Shown here piece after piece: positions 1 through 9,309 of a stretch of DNA of 64,000 nt. The notes beneath the pieces were generated by a model, which saw nothing but the letters and a program-made list of their open reading frames with translations, searched no databases and was not told the origin of the DNA. A program made the position numbers and the translations under genes. How positions within the stretch are numbered: position 1 is the first letter of the stretch; each line of letters starts with the position of its first letter. The stretch is from Acetilactobacillus jinshanensis. Lineage in GTDB: Bacteria; Bacillota; Bacilli; Lactobacillales; Lactobacillaceae. The stretch is taken from NCBI RefSeq assembly GCF_004359375.1, contig NZ_CP034726.1, positions 558,001 through 622,000 of the forward strand, written 5' to 3'.

Positions 1-1
1 C

Positions 2-370
2 AATAAGGTTTTTACGACTCCAGAGTTAGTTCAAGGCATGGAGAAATTATTAAAGTACATCGCTAAATGTAGCCAAGTTAAAGTCGAGAATATTAAAGTT
101 ATGCCAGATCACGTCCATATGTTAGTATCATTTAGGCCTAAGTTATCAATTACAACGATGGTTAGAACCTTAAAGGGCAACAGTGCTCGATACTTTCTAC
201 GTAATCATCCGAAACTTCGGAAAGAACTATTCTGGGGAAATCATTTATGGTCACATAGCTATTATGTTGGCACCGTAGGTGATATGAGTAGAAAAACTGT
301 TGAGAAGTACATTGACGATCAATACCAAAATAGCCCATATCCTGATTTAGACAAAAGAAAGCGAAAATGA
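2..370 (+). CDS. tnpA: IS200/IS605-family transposase TnpA (5' end outside window)
   Basis: This is the C-terminal part of a Y1 HUH transposase, which moves single-stranded IS200/IS605 DNA. The reading frame is open to the left edge, so the true start lies outside the window. The HUH pair is visible in PDHVHMLVS and the catalytic Tyr region in SYYVGTVG, followed by the usual KKYIxDQ-like end (VEKYIDDQYQ). A palindrome typical of the element's right end follows at 381-400. No TnpB gene is present downstream, so this is either an IS200-type single-gene element or the remainder lies to the left. Confidence 0.88.
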   Translation, partial: NKVFTTPELVQGMEKLLKYIAKCSQVKVENIKVMPDHVHMLVSFRPKLSITTMVRTLKGNSARYFLRNHPKLRKELFWGNHLWSHSYYVGTVGDMSRKTVEKYIDDQYQNSPYPDLDKRKRK

Positions 371-380
371 CGAACTTCAT

Positions 381-400
381 CTCCCGTTTGAAAGCGGGAG
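381..400 (+). repeat. Probable right-end hairpin of the IS200/IS605 element
   Basis: The sequence CTCCCGTTTGAAAGCGGGAG can fold into a short hairpin ten bases after the tnpA stop. IS200/IS605 elements carry such subterminal hairpins, which TnpA recognises. The exact cleavage site cannot be set without the left end. Confidence 0.5.
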
Positions 401-441
401 TATTAGTTCTATTTTCGCTAAAATTCGATAAATAAAAAAGC

Positions 442-472
442 ATTCTGTAAGCATTACTCGTACTTACAGAAT
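442..472 (-). terminator. Intrinsic terminator of pepN
   Basis: A 10-bp stem (ATTCTGTAAG with CTTACAGAAT) is followed on the minus strand by a C-T6-A-T3 run. It lies 32 bp after the pepN stop. Confidence 0.8.
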
Positions 473-503
473 ACTTTAATATGATTGATTTTAAAATGAA
501 ATC

Positions 504-3023
504 TTATTTAATTGCTTTCATTACTTCAGCTTTCTGAGTTTGAATCAAGCTGACCTTATTAGCAACTGATTCTTCATCCAGAGTAATTTCACGGTCCAAA
601 CCAGGAACGCTCTTCTTTGGATCAAAGAATGCTTTAAATTCAGCTAAGCGCTGTGGAGTATGGAAAATTCGCGAAATCAAAGTGATGTAGAACGAGAATT
701 CCATGTCACCGCCAAGGGTCTTAACGAGCCATTTCCAGTTGGTACGGAACCAGTCCCAGTCAACTTGCTGGCCCTTTGGATTATCAAGGACACTGGCGAA
801 CCAACTCCGGAGATCCTGCGGCTTAATGAAACTACTATCTTTGTAACTATTCATAATCTGATCTAAGATCTGCGGGTCACTAGCTGAGCAACACGCTAAC
901 ATTAAGTCGGTCTTGTAGCTTGGATCAACTGTCGTTTCGTATTCGTGTTTGAACTGCTTGTATAGGTCTTCGCTACAGTAGTTCTTCATTTCATTAGCCA
1001 AGATAACACCACGGACGTCAGCTGATAACTTACCTGGTTCCTGACGATGTTCATCGAATAAATTGTGTAAGCCCTGCTTAGTAACTGGGTTGTTAGCATA
1101 CAGAGCTTCACGTAAGATCATCTTTCGAACCAAGTCGTCATCGTTAGTGTCACCATCATGATGCTGAACACCTAACCGGTTGAACTGGTCTGACGTTAGT
1201 AAGTCAAAGAATTCACGCATCTGCTTATCGTCTGCTGAATCAGGTGTAACGAAGTCCCTTAATTCACCAGCTAAGTGGTAAAGAGCCTGGTTAACGATGG
1301 CGGACTTGCTGTCTTTCAGCTTAAGTAATAACGGTACGACGCTAGCGTATGATACTTGATGAGCTTCAGCTAATAAGCGTGAATATTCAAGTAACTGTAA
1401 CTGGCCAACGTGACCTAACTGGTCGGCATGCTTAATGAGATCACTTAATAAGGTGTGGTCGTACTTAACGATAAAGTGGGAATTGTTGCCGACGTTCAAC
1501 ATTAACGGTTTGCCAGTGGCAACCCTTAAGTTTTCGTATTTGCCTAAGTTTAAGGTCTTGCTTTCCATGACTTTCGGTGCTTTGAAGTTGGCGTTTAACG
1601 GGATGTCCCACTGACGGCCAACGTCGTTACTCTTGCCGATGAAGAATTGCTTCTGGGATAAGACAACGTCACCGTCTTTATTAACGCTCATGTTAACGAC
1701 TGGGTAACCAGGTTGAGCTAACCAGGTGTGCATCAGTTTACCGATGTCCATGCCAGATACTTTGCCTAAAGCACTCCAAAGGTCGTTACCTTCGGCGTTG
1801 TGGTACTTATGGGTGTTTAAGTATAAGTTCAAGCCTTTTCGTAAGTTCTTGTCACCCAGTAAAGCACGAACCATGACTAACATTCGGGCACCTTTAGCGT
1901 ATACGATGGCCGGATCGAATAATTCGTTAATGTCAGCTGGCTTTTCAACGTGAACCTGAATGGCCTGGACGCCGTCGATGGCATCACGCTGTAGAGCTTG
2001 CGGAACTTCAGACGTCTGGAAAAGATCCCAGATGTGAAATTCAGGTTTGATGGCGTTAGTACAAACATATTCCATCATGTTGGCAAAACTTTCGTTCAAC
2101 CAGATGTCGTTCCACCACTTCATGGTTACTAAGTCACCAAACCATTGATGAGCTAATTCATGGCAAACGACCGTGGCGACTAACTGCTTCTTAGCAAATG
2201 ACGTGTTTTCTGGATCCAATAAGAGTAAGGATTCACGGTAAGTTACCAAGCCCCAGTTTTCCATGGCACCGGCTGAGAAGTCAGGCAATGCCAACTGCCA
2301 GGAATGCGGTAACGGATACTTAACGCCATAGAATTTCTCGTAGAATTCAATGGCGTTTTTAGCAATGTTTAATGAAAAGTCTAATTCGTCAGGTTTATGG
2401 GCTTTGGTAGCGAAAACACCGATCTTTACACCATCTTTGGTTTGAGTCATCTTGTACTGCATTTCACCAAAGGCAAAGGCGATCAAATAAGATGACATGC
2501 GACGGGTCGTTTCAAAGTAATGAACCCCATTTTCAACTTTCTTTTCGGGCATGTTGCTAATGGCGATTTCACCCTTGTGTTCATCGAACTTCAGAGCTAA
2601 AGTCCACGTGGCTTTGGCGGCTGGTTCATCAACACACGGAAAAGCCTGACGAGCGAAGTCGGTTTCGAACTGGGTACCAACTAATTCTTTCTTAACGCCG
2701 TTGACCTTATAATAAGATGGATAAATTCCCATCATCTTGTCGGTTAACGGAGCAGAATACTGAACCGTTAAGGTAACGTCACCAGCTTTTGGTAACTGGA
2801 TATTAAGGCGTTCCTTTGAGTTATCGACTTTGAACGGAACTTTTTTACCGTCAGCTAAAACTGATGGAAACTTCATATCATGTTCGTGAAGCGCCATCTT
2901 AGCTTGGCTAGCGTGTCCGCTAACGACAACTTTACCGGTAATTAAGCGCTTTTTCCGGTTGACATCAATATATAAGTCATAATGTTTAGGCTGAAATAGA
3001 TTCAGCAAACGATGTGCAGACAT
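504..3023 (-). CDS. pepN: Aminopeptidase N (M1 zinc metallopeptidase)
   Basis: PepN removes N-terminal residues from peptides in the cytoplasm and is a main general aminopeptidase of lactic acid bacteria. The 839 residues match the usual length of lactobacillar PepN (about 840). The exopeptidase motif GAMEN is at residues 252-256. The zinc site HELAH is at 288-292 with the third ligand E311 in NESFAN, giving the HExxH-x18-E spacing of the M1 family. The start is ATG with an AGGAGGT ribosome binding site. No signal peptide is seen. The gene is monocistronic, with its own promoter (3121-3149) and terminator (442-472). Confidence 0.97.
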   Translation of the reverse strand: MSAHRLLNLFQPKHYDLYIDVNRKKRLITGKVVVSGHASQAKMALHEHDMKFPSVLADGKKVPFKVDNSKERLNIQLPKAGDVTLTVQYSAPLTDKMMGIYPSYYKVNGVKKELVGTQFETDFARQAFPCVDEPAAKATWTLALKFDEHKGEIAISNMPEKKVENGVHYFETTRRMSSYLIAFAFGEMQYKMTQTKDGVKIGVFATKAHKPDELDFSLNIAKNAIEFYEKFYGVKYPLPHSWQLALPDFSAGAMENWGLVTYRESLLLLDPENTSFAKKQLVATVVCHELAHQWFGDLVTMKWWNDIWLNESFANMMEYVCTNAIKPEFHIWDLFQTSEVPQALQRDAIDGVQAIQVHVEKPADINELFDPAIVYAKGARMLVMVRALLGDKNLRKGLNLYLNTHKYHNAEGNDLWSALGKVSGMDIGKLMHTWLAQPGYPVVNMSVNKDGDVVLSQKQFFIGKSNDVGRQWDIPLNANFKAPKVMESKTLNLGKYENLRVATGKPLMLNVGNNSHFIVKYDHTLLSDLIKHADQLGHVGQLQLLEYSRLLAEAHQVSYASVVPLLLKLKDSKSAIVNQALYHLAGELRDFVTPDSADDKQMREFFDLLTSDQFNRLGVQHHDGDTNDDDLVRKMILREALYANNPVTKQGLHNLFDEHRQEPGKLSADVRGVILANEMKNYCSEDLYKQFKHEYETTVDPSYKTDLMLACCSASDPQILDQIMNSYKDSSFIKPQDLRSWFASVLDNPKGQQVDWDWFRTNWKWLVKTLGGDMEFSFYITLISRIFHTPQRLAEFKAFFDPKKSVPGLDREITLDEESVANKVSLIQTQKAEVMKAIK

Positions 3024-3105
3024 AAATTTACCTCCTAATATAGATCCATGTAAAGTGTAGCTGATTTAGCGGGGATTCGCAATAATTCTGTACTTTCAGT
3101 CGTTG

Positions 3106-3149
3106 CCATAATGGAATGTTTCTATATTATGGAATGTCAAACAAAACAA
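3106..3149 (-). promoter_or_regulatory. pepN promoter with a repeated operator-like motif
   Basis: On the minus strand a -35 TTGTTT (3144-3149) and a -10 TATAGA (3121-3126) are 17 bp apart. Two near-identical 12-bp direct repeats, ATAATGGAATGT (3108-3119) and ATTATGGAATGT (3126-3137), are 18 bp apart, flank the -10 and partly overlap it. CCATAAT (3106-3112) and ATTATGG (3126-3132) also form an inverted pair. This looks like a repressor site, but the regulator is not known. Confidence 0.5.
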
Positions 3150-3150
3150 C

Positions 3151-3179
3151 CTAGTTTGATTAAAATTTAGTCAAACTAG
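3151..3179 (-). terminator. Terminator of the mntH-like/nrdG/suf/flavodoxin operon
   Basis: A 9-bp perfect stem (CTAGTTTGA / TCAAACTAG) is followed on the minus strand by a T-rich tract (TTGTTTTGTTT). It ends the long minus-strand operon just after the flavodoxin gene. Confidence 0.78.
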
Positions 3180-3194
3180 ACGATGGAAATGCTA

Positions 3195-3665
3195 TTAAGC
3201 TTTTACTAATTTATCCTTGGCCGTGCTAATAAGTTGTTTGGTAAACGTGTCCAGCGTTTTAATATCGTTTTCATCAGGTGACAGATTAATCTTGACGCGT
3301 TTAGCACCCGGTTTAGCTTTAGCTTGCTTAAAAGCTTGGTCAAATTTATCTACGGCCACGTTATAGTGCTTCTTATAAAAAGTATCTCCTGATCCGGCGA
3401 CCCCATAAACCTGGTTTGATAGATCAAGTAGCTTTAAATCCTCATAAAAATCCACCCCTTCGAAAGGCAAATGTAGATCCCCATTATTATATGTATAGCT
3501 ACAGACGACACAGATATTATCGTCCTTAAATTCGGTTGGATCAGTCTGCGACATATCGGATTCAACGGTATGAACTCCTAAATCATTTAATTTATCGGTA
3601 ACGATATCAGCAATTGCTTCATTATTACCAGTAATGGTTGCAAAAACCACGTGCGCTTTTAACAT
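3195..3665 (-). CDS. fld: Flavodoxin
   Basis: A short-chain flavodoxin-like protein of 156 residues. The FMN phosphate loop is at residues 9-17 (ATITGNNEA), and a second flavin-contacting loop is seen in SYTYNNGDL and GVAGSGDTFY. Flavodoxins are cytoplasmic low-potential electron carriers. It is the last gene of the suf operon, 20 bp after sufB, with a GAAAGGGT ribosome binding site. Flavodoxin reduces the NrdG activase in E. coli, and nrdG is in this same operon. A role as electron donor to NrdG, or to Fe-S assembly, is a reasonable inference but not shown. Confidence 0.88.
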   Translation of the reverse strand: MLKAHVVFATITGNNEAIADIVTDKLNDLGVHTVESDMSQTDPTEFKDDNICVVCSYTYNNGDLHLPFEGVDFYEDLKLLDLSNQVYGVAGSGDTFYKKHYNVAVDKFDQAFKQAKAKPGAKRVKINLSPDENDIKTLDTFTKQLISTAKDKLVKA

Positions 3666-3685
3666 AATTAAGACCCTTTCATTAT

Positions 3686-5107
3686 TTAGTCACTCATTTG
3701 TAAATCAATTAAGCGGTTCAATTCAACGGCAAACTGCATCGGTAACCGGCGTGAGAACGGCTCAATAAAGCCCATGATGATCATCTTGGTGGCTTGCGTT
3801 TCCGTTAAGCCACGGCTCATCAAGTAATACAGGTCATCTTCAGAAATCTTGGAAACTCGGGCTTCATGTTCGATCGAACTAGTTCCGTTATTGACGATGT
3901 TTTGCGGGATGGTATCACTATCGGATTTGTCATCCATAATAATGGTGTCGCATTCGATGTGCGATTTGCAGTGATCACTGTTTTTGCCCATCTTAACGAA
4001 GCCACGATAGTTACATACTCCGCCGCCTTTACAGATCGATTTGGAAACCACGTTCGAAGACGTGTGTGGTGCGTTATGCTTCATGATCGATCCAGTATCT
4101 TGATAAACACCGTGCCGAGCAAAAGCTACCGATAGCATTAACCCGTGGGCATGTTCACCATTCAGCCAGACGCTTGGGTACTTCATCGTCTTTTCGGAAC
4201 CTAGATTACCATCGACCCACTCCATTGTGGCGTTCTCGTCAGCAGATGCACGTTTGGTTTCTAAACTATAGACGTTATCTGACCAGTTCTGGATCGTGGT
4301 GTATCGACAGAAAGCGTTCTTCTTAACGAAGACTTCGACCACGGCCGCATGTAAACTATCTGCTGAATAATTAGGTGCGGTGCAGCCTTCAACATAGTTA
4401 ATGCTGGCGCCTTCATCGACGATAATTAACGTTCGTTCAAACTGACCAGTATTTCCAGCGTTGATGCGGAAGAACGTCTGGACCGGTACCTTAGCATGAA
4501 CCCCTTTTGGCACGTACAGAAAAGTTCCTCCAGACCAAACGGCTGTATTCAACGCCGCAAATTTGTTACAGTATGGAGAAATTAAGTGGCCAAAGTACTT
4601 TCGAACTAAATTTGGGTACTTTTGTAAAGCACTATCTGTATCCATAAAGATGATGCCCATTTTACGAAAGTCTTTCTTTAGATTTTCGTAGACGGCATCT
4701 GATTCGTATTGGGCTGCCGCACCGGCTAAATATTTTCGTTCAGCTTGCGGCACCCCAATTCGTGAAAACGTCCGCTTGATCGTTTTCGGGACATCGTTCC
4801 ACGAACGGGTTGGATGATCCGTTGGTTCTTGAAAGTATTTGATTTTACTTAAATCCAGATGTGAAAGATCTGGACCGAAATTAGGCATCGGTAATTTTTT
4901 ATAAATGTGATATGCCTTCAAACGAATTCTAAGCATCCATTCTGGTTCGTGTTTACGAGCCGAAATTTCACGAATGACGTGTTCGTTTAATCCACGGCCG
5001 GTCGAATAAACCGGTTTAAATTTATCTTTAAAGCCGTATTGATAACGGTGATCGATTTTTTGATTAACATACCGTTCTTCTTCGGCTTGTTTACGTTGAT
5101 TCCGCAT
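3686..5107 (-). CDS. sufB: Fe-S cluster assembly scaffold subunit SufB
   Basis: SufB forms the SufBC2D scaffold on which Fe-S clusters are built in the cytoplasm. The 473-residue length is typical. The conserved block EGCTAPNYS and the C-terminal segment with CNYRGFVKM, HCKSHIECD and the downstream acidic region are the family signature. ATG follows the sufU stop directly, and its ribosome binding site (GAGGTG) lies inside the end of sufU, so translation is probably coupled. The order C-D-S-U-B is the standard Firmicutes suf arrangement. Confidence 0.97.
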   Translation of the reverse strand: MRNQRKQAEEERYVNQKIDHRYQYGFKDKFKPVYSTGRGLNEHVIREISARKHEPEWMLRIRLKAYHIYKKLPMPNFGPDLSHLDLSKIKYFQEPTDHPTRSWNDVPKTIKRTFSRIGVPQAERKYLAGAAAQYESDAVYENLKKDFRKMGIIFMDTDSALQKYPNLVRKYFGHLISPYCNKFAALNTAVWSGGTFLYVPKGVHAKVPVQTFFRINAGNTGQFERTLIIVDEGASINYVEGCTAPNYSADSLHAAVVEVFVKKNAFCRYTTIQNWSDNVYSLETKRASADENATMEWVDGNLGSEKTMKYPSVWLNGEHAHGLMLSVAFARHGVYQDTGSIMKHNAPHTSSNVVSKSICKGGGVCNYRGFVKMGKNSDHCKSHIECDTIIMDDKSDSDTIPQNIVNNGTSSIEHEARVSKISEDDLYYLMSRGLTETQATKMIIMGFIEPFSRRLPMQFAVELNRLIDLQMSD

Positions 5108-5542
5108 TTATTTCACCTCATTTTGATTAATTAACTGGTAAATTGCTTTCCACGGCAACATTGCACATTTAATTCGAGTCGGTAGTTCCGAAATGGATTG
5201 CAAAGCCTGGGCTTCACCTAACGATTTTGGATTTTTAATCGGTTCACCAGTCATTAATTTTGAGAAATCAGTCACTAACGAATCAATTTTTGATAAATCC
5301 TGCTTAATGCATAGATTGCCCATCATGTTAGCGGAAGCTCGTGAAATGATGCATCCGGTCGCTTTAAAGCTGATTTGATTTAACTTGTGCTGACTGATTT
5401 TTCCAGATACTGTGATTCGGTCACCACACGATGAATTAAAGAGCGTTTTACGAAGTACATCAGGTTCTGTTAATGGCTTTTGATGTTGCTGGTTCAACGC
5501 GTTATCCACGATCGTACTTTGGTAAATGTCTCTGAGCTGCAT
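5108..5542 (-). CDS. sufU: Zinc-dependent sulfur transferase SufU
   Basis: SufU accepts persulfide sulfur from SufS and hands it to SufBCD. The zinc and transfer residues are visible: C39 and D41 in NSSCGD, C64 in TGCIIS, and C126 in RIKCAMLPW. At 144 residues it has normal length. Its ATG lies inside sufS, giving an unusually long 41-bp overlap, and the only purine-rich candidate ribosome binding site is about 15 bases upstream. Translation is therefore probably coupled to sufS. Confidence 0.94.
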   Translation of the reverse strand: MQLRDIYQSTIVDNALNQQHQKPLTEPDVLRKTLFNSSCGDRITVSGKISQHKLNQISFKATGCIISRASANMMGNLCIKQDLSKIDSLVTDFSKLMTGEPIKNPKSLGEAQALQSISELPTRIKCAMLPWKAIYQLINQNEVK

Positions 5543-6746
5543 GGAAGAAATTCACGACCTTTCTGACGCAGGTTGCTAATCGATCGCAATCTGACTTGGT
5601 ATTATAAAAATACAAACTGGCCCGAACCGTTGCCGAAGTCTTCAAGCAGTCGTTAACTAACGGTTGAGCGCAATGCTGTCCAGCTCGAACGTAAATCTGG
5701 TTTAAGTCTAGAGCGGTAGCGACATCGTGGGGATGAACCCCTTTAACGTTGAAGGACACGATTCCGGTTTGGCGGTGCTTTGGGCCATAAACGATTACTC
5801 TTTTAACTTGTGACAATTGATCATAAAGATATTGACCTAAATCTGCACACCGTTTTTGAATCCACGGCATCGTCAGATGATTTAGGTATTTAATGGCTTG
5901 CCCCAATCCAATCACTCCAGCAATATTTGGTGTCCCAGCCTCGAACCGTTGGGGAACATCAGCGTAGGTGAAGTTATGGGTAGTAACGTTTTGAATCATT
6001 TCACCGCCTAATTGCCACGGAGTTACTTTATCCAGAAGCTTTGGATTGATGTATAAAACACCAATTCCAGTTGGTCCTAACATCTTATGTCCAGAGAAAG
6101 CCATAAAATCAGGATGAATTTTCTGAACATTGATTGGCATTTCTGGTGCCATTTGTGCAGCATCCAATAGAAGTAGTGCATGATTTTTATGAGCTAATTT
6201 ACATATCTCTCGAATTGGATTGATTACGCCTAGAACATTTGAAACTCCAGTCAATGCTACTAATTTAGTTTTCGGTCCAATCATTTGTTCAGCTTGTTTA
6301 ACGTCTAAATGGCCATTAGCGGTTAAAGGAATATAGTTTAATTTAGCACCCGTTTGATTAGCCAGGCGTTGCCAAGGTAATAAATTACTGTGGTGCTCCA
6401 TTATGGAGACTGAAATTTCTTCTCCTTCTGAAAGATTTCGCTGAAAGTACCCTATTGCTATATCATTAATACTTTCGGTCGTTCCTCGGGTAAAGATAAT
6501 GCTCTTAGGGTTACGGCTCCCAATAAAGTCAGCTATTTGTTTTCGGACGTGCTCATACTTCTCAGTAGTTTGTTGAGCTGGAGTGTAGACACTTCGGTGG
6601 ACGTTAAAATTATCGTATTCATAGAAGTGGCTTAACGCCTGAATAACCGACTTTGGCTTTTGGGTGGTTGCTGCATTATCTAAGTACACCATTCTTGGTC
6701 GATGCTTAAAGATTGGAAAATCCTGCCGAATTTCTTTAACGTTCAT
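5502..6746 (-). CDS. sufS: Cysteine desulfurase SufS
   Basis: A PLP enzyme that removes sulfur from cysteine to give alanine and a protein persulfide for Fe-S assembly. At 414 residues it is a group II desulfurase. The PLP lysine is K221 (SGHKMLGPTG) and the catalytic cysteine is C359 (RAGQHCAQP). The substrate-binding motif EHHSNLLPW is at about 117-125. ATG has a GGAGG site 8 bases upstream and overlaps the sufD end by 11 bp. Confidence 0.97.
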   Translation of the reverse strand: MNVKEIRQDFPIFKHRPRMVYLDNAATTQKPKSVIQALSHFYEYDNFNVHRSVYTPAQQTTEKYEHVRKQIADFIGSRNPKSIIFTRGTTESINDIAIGYFQRNLSEGEEISVSIMEHHSNLLPWQRLANQTGAKLNYIPLTANGHLDVKQAEQMIGPKTKLVALTGVSNVLGVINPIREICKLAHKNHALLLLDAAQMAPEMPINVQKIHPDFMAFSGHKMLGPTGIGVLYINPKLLDKVTPWQLGGEMIQNVTTHNFTYADVPQRFEAGTPNIAGVIGLGQAIKYLNHLTMPWIQKRCADLGQYLYDQLSQVKRVIVYGPKHRQTGIVSFNVKGVHPHDVATALDLNQIYVRAGQHCAQPLVNDCLKTSATVRASLYFYNTKSDCDRLATCVRKVVNFFHAAQRHLPKYDRG

Positions 6747-7920
6747 ACACTCGATCCTCCAACTGATGAAAAATCTTATCCCGTAAATTCTTTTCAGGGA
6801 ATTTCTGAATTAACGGAAACAGAAAGCCAAGTGTCAGTAAGTAGATTGCTTTAACCTTACTGATTCCGCGCGTCTCCAGGTAATAAAGTAATTCTCGATT
6901 AACCTTTCCAATACTAGCCGAATGGCCAGCTTCGACATCGTTATCACGAATTAATAGAACTGGATCGATCTCACCCTTACTGTGTGGATCCAACGTTAAT
7001 AATCGAGCTGACTGATCAGAATTTGTCTTCTTAGCACCCTGAACAATTTTGCCCACGGTATAGCAATGGGTCGTAGCCTGATTAGCAACGATGCCACGCT
7101 GTCTGATGATCCCAGTTGTATGGGTCTGATAATTAGTCACGTCATTATGAATTGCTTGATACTGGTGATGATCAGATAAACTGATTAAATTTAAGTAAGC
7201 TTCCGACCCTTCACCATCAAGATTAACCTTCCCTTGATAGACGGTATCGTGTTGATTTAATAACGAAACGTATGAATCTAAACGTGAAGTTCGAGCTAAG
7301 TAGGCATACAAGCCCTTTTGGTTCTGCTGAGCGTCAGTCGTTGCTGAATCATAATAATTCAGATGGGCATTATCACCCAAGAGGATTTCGGTAATCTGTC
7401 GCGTGTTCGGGCTGGTGTGACGTCCTGACGAATAAACGACGGTTGCTTCGGAATTAGCACCAGCAATAATCAAGACGTGCTTTTCTTGCTTCATTGGGTT
7501 GACCAACTTAGAAACGTCAATTGGTTCTTTCACGACTACGTTCGACGGGATAAAAACAAACGCACCCGTCTGTAAAAATGCCACGTGTTGAGCCGAAAAT
7601 TGATCATGATTCCAAATGAAGCACTTTTCCATTAAATTTTCTTGCAGTAATTCCCGGTCATAACGGGTGGCATACAGCAAATTGATTGCTAAGACACCCT
7701 TTTTCTTAGCGTCATCAGGGGCGTAGTTATGCTTATCCAACGGGTGATACATCAAACTAGGATTATTAAAAGCAACGTGCTTAGTATCAACGCCCTTTAA
7801 ATGGAATTTGGGTAACGTTGAGGCCATCTGGTAAGCAACCATTCGTTTAGCGGTTAGCCACTGTGGTTCATGATTTAGCTGGGAAAATTGCTTAATCTGA
7901 TCTAATTCAGCCATCGTCAT
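6736..7920 (-). CDS. sufD: Fe-S cluster assembly protein SufD
   Basis: Scaffold partner of SufB, 394 residues. The C-terminal signature DNDVEAGHSASIG followed by LLYYLETRGISK is characteristic of SufB/SufD proteins and contains the conserved His. The N-terminus begins MTMAEL, and either of the two Met codons could start translation. The gene overlaps sufC by 14 bp (8 bp if the second Met is used) and sufS by 11 bp, which indicates tight coupling within the suf operon. Confidence 0.95.
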   Translation of the reverse strand: MTMAELDQIKQFSQLNHEPQWLTAKRMVAYQMASTLPKFHLKGVDTKHVAFNNPSLMYHPLDKHNYAPDDAKKKGVLAINLLYATRYDRELLQENLMEKCFIWNHDQFSAQHVAFLQTGAFVFIPSNVVVKEPIDVSKLVNPMKQEKHVLIIAGANSEATVVYSSGRHTSPNTRQITEILLGDNAHLNYYDSATTDAQQNQKGLYAYLARTSRLDSYVSLLNQHDTVYQGKVNLDGEGSEAYLNLISLSDHHQYQAIHNDVTNYQTHTTGIIRQRGIVANQATTHCYTVGKIVQGAKKTNSDQSARLLTLDPHSKGEIDPVLLIRDNDVEAGHSASIGKVNRELLYYLETRGISKVKAIYLLTLGFLFPLIQKFPEKNLRDKIFHQLEDRVYER

Positions 7921-8692
7921 CCACCAGCTTTACATGCAAACCCAGGTCATCCCGTAATCCGGCATAACCTTCACGTTCTAAACGATCAGCTAATTCAGGT
8001 CCACCATGTGTAACCATGCGACCGTCCATCATCACATGAACGACATCCGGCTTCACGTACTTCAGGATTCGGTTGTAATGAGTAATGATCATGGCACTGA
8101 AATGCGGACTGCGCATGTGATTAATCCCGCGGGAGATCACGTGCAGAGCATCGATATCCAGACCTGAATCAATTTCATCGAGAATCGCTAACTTCGGCTG
8201 GATCATCATCATCTGCAGGACTTCGTTCCGTTTCTTTTCACCACCGGAAAAGCCTTCGTTTAAGTAACGTTCAGCGTATGAATCATCCATGTCGAGAATG
8301 TTCATATTCTTATGCATGGCTTTCAAAAAGCTCAGGATCGAAACGTGATGATCACCGGTATTATGCGTAGCTTCAACAGCTTCACGAATGAAGTCGGCGT
8401 TCTTAACGCCTTTAATTTCCATCGGGTACTGCATTCCGATGAACAAACCGAGTCGAGCTCGAGCATCGGTTGGCATGTTATTTAATTGATGACCGTTAAA
8501 TTCAATCGTTCCCTGGGTTACCTGATAACGTGGCGAGCCCATGATAGTTTGTGACAACGTCGATTTACCGGTACCATTCGGTCCCATGATGGCGTGAATT
8601 TCACCGTCGGGAATGGTTAAGTTAACGCCCTTTAATACTTCACGATTGTTTTCTTTAATTTTGACGTGTAAATTACGAATCTTTAGTCCCAT
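7907..8692 (-). CDS. sufC: Fe-S assembly ATPase SufC
   Basis: ABC-type ATPase of the SufBC2D complex, cytoplasmic and not a membrane transporter. Of its 261 residues the key parts are Walker A GPNGTGKST, the SufC-type signature EGFSGGEKKRNE and Walker B LAILDEIDSGLD. The start ATG has an AAAGGAG site 8 bases upstream. The nrdG stop is only 14 bp upstream. Confidence 0.97.
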   Translation of the reverse strand: MGLKIRNLHVKIKENNREVLKGVNLTIPDGEIHAIMGPNGTGKSTLSQTIMGSPRYQVTQGTIEFNGHQLNNMPTDARARLGLFIGMQYPMEIKGVKNADFIREAVEATHNTGDHHVSILSFLKAMHKNMNILDMDDSYAERYLNEGFSGGEKKRNEVLQMMMIQPKLAILDEIDSGLDIDALHVISRGINHMRSPHFSAMIITHYNRILKYVKPDVVHVMMDGRMVTHGGPELADRLEREGYAGLRDDLGLHVKLVDDDG

Positions 8693-8706
8693 AATTTAAG
8701 CTCCTT

Positions 8707-9288
8707 TTAATGAACTAATTTATCCCAGATCACAACATGATTAGCTTTTAATGATTTCTGAACATCGATAATCCGTTGATTTGAACTGCCACGGAACTGG
8801 AGAGTTAAGTCCTTTTTATCCTGTTCAAAACGACCGTCAACCAGGATATCCAGCATCGATAGCAACTCTAACTTGTCGTAGGATTCCTTCATTAACTCTT
8901 CCCAAGTAAAGCCGGTCCAGGACCAGATATCCTTCTTATGACCAAATTCTTTTCTAACCCGACGGCAAATTCGTAAGCAGACCTGGGTATTTAAAAACGG
9001 TTCGCCGCCTAATAATGTCAAGCCCTGAACGTAAGGCTTACTCAAATCACGAATAATACGATCTTCTAACTTTTTGGTGTACGGACGACCGTAATGAAAA
9101 TTCTGGGCCGCTCGGTTGTAACAACCTGGACAGTTAAACAAACAGCCACTTACATAAAGACTGCAACGAACCCCTTCACCATCGACAAAGTTGAATGGTT
9201 TATAGCTGGCAATGTATTGCAGACTGATCTTACTGTCATCCCATTGACCTGGGGTTGGATTATTTGGTCGTACCTTATGATTTAGCAT
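8707..9288 (-). CDS. nrdG: Anaerobic ribonucleotide reductase activating protein (radical SAM)
   Basis: NrdG uses a [4Fe-4S] cluster and S-adenosylmethionine to place the glycyl radical on NrdD. The CxxxCxxC motif is at C49, C53 and C56 (CLFNCPGCYN), GGEP is at 94-97, and the C-terminal VDGRFE ... RGSSNQRIID block is specific for NrdG. The length of 193 residues is normal for lactobacilli. The ribosome binding site is AAAGGAG. It is unusual in heading the suf genes instead of following nrdD, which lies on the opposite strand. Confidence 0.96.
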   Translation of the reverse strand: MLNHKVRPNNPTPGQWDDSKISLQYIASYKPFNFVDGEGVRCSLYVSGCLFNCPGCYNRAAQNFHYGRPYTKKLEDRIIRDLSKPYVQGLTLLGGEPFLNTQVCLRICRRVRKEFGHKKDIWSWTGFTWEELMKESYDKLELLSMLDILVDGRFEQDKKDLTLQFRGSSNQRIIDVQKSLKANHVVIWDKLVH

Positions 9289-9309
9289 CTTATCAAACTC
9301 CTTTACTTA

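Noticed and set aside
162-443. Minus-strand frame of 93 codons across the tnpA gene
   Set aside because: It lies antisense to a recognised transposase and over its end hairpin, with no family features.
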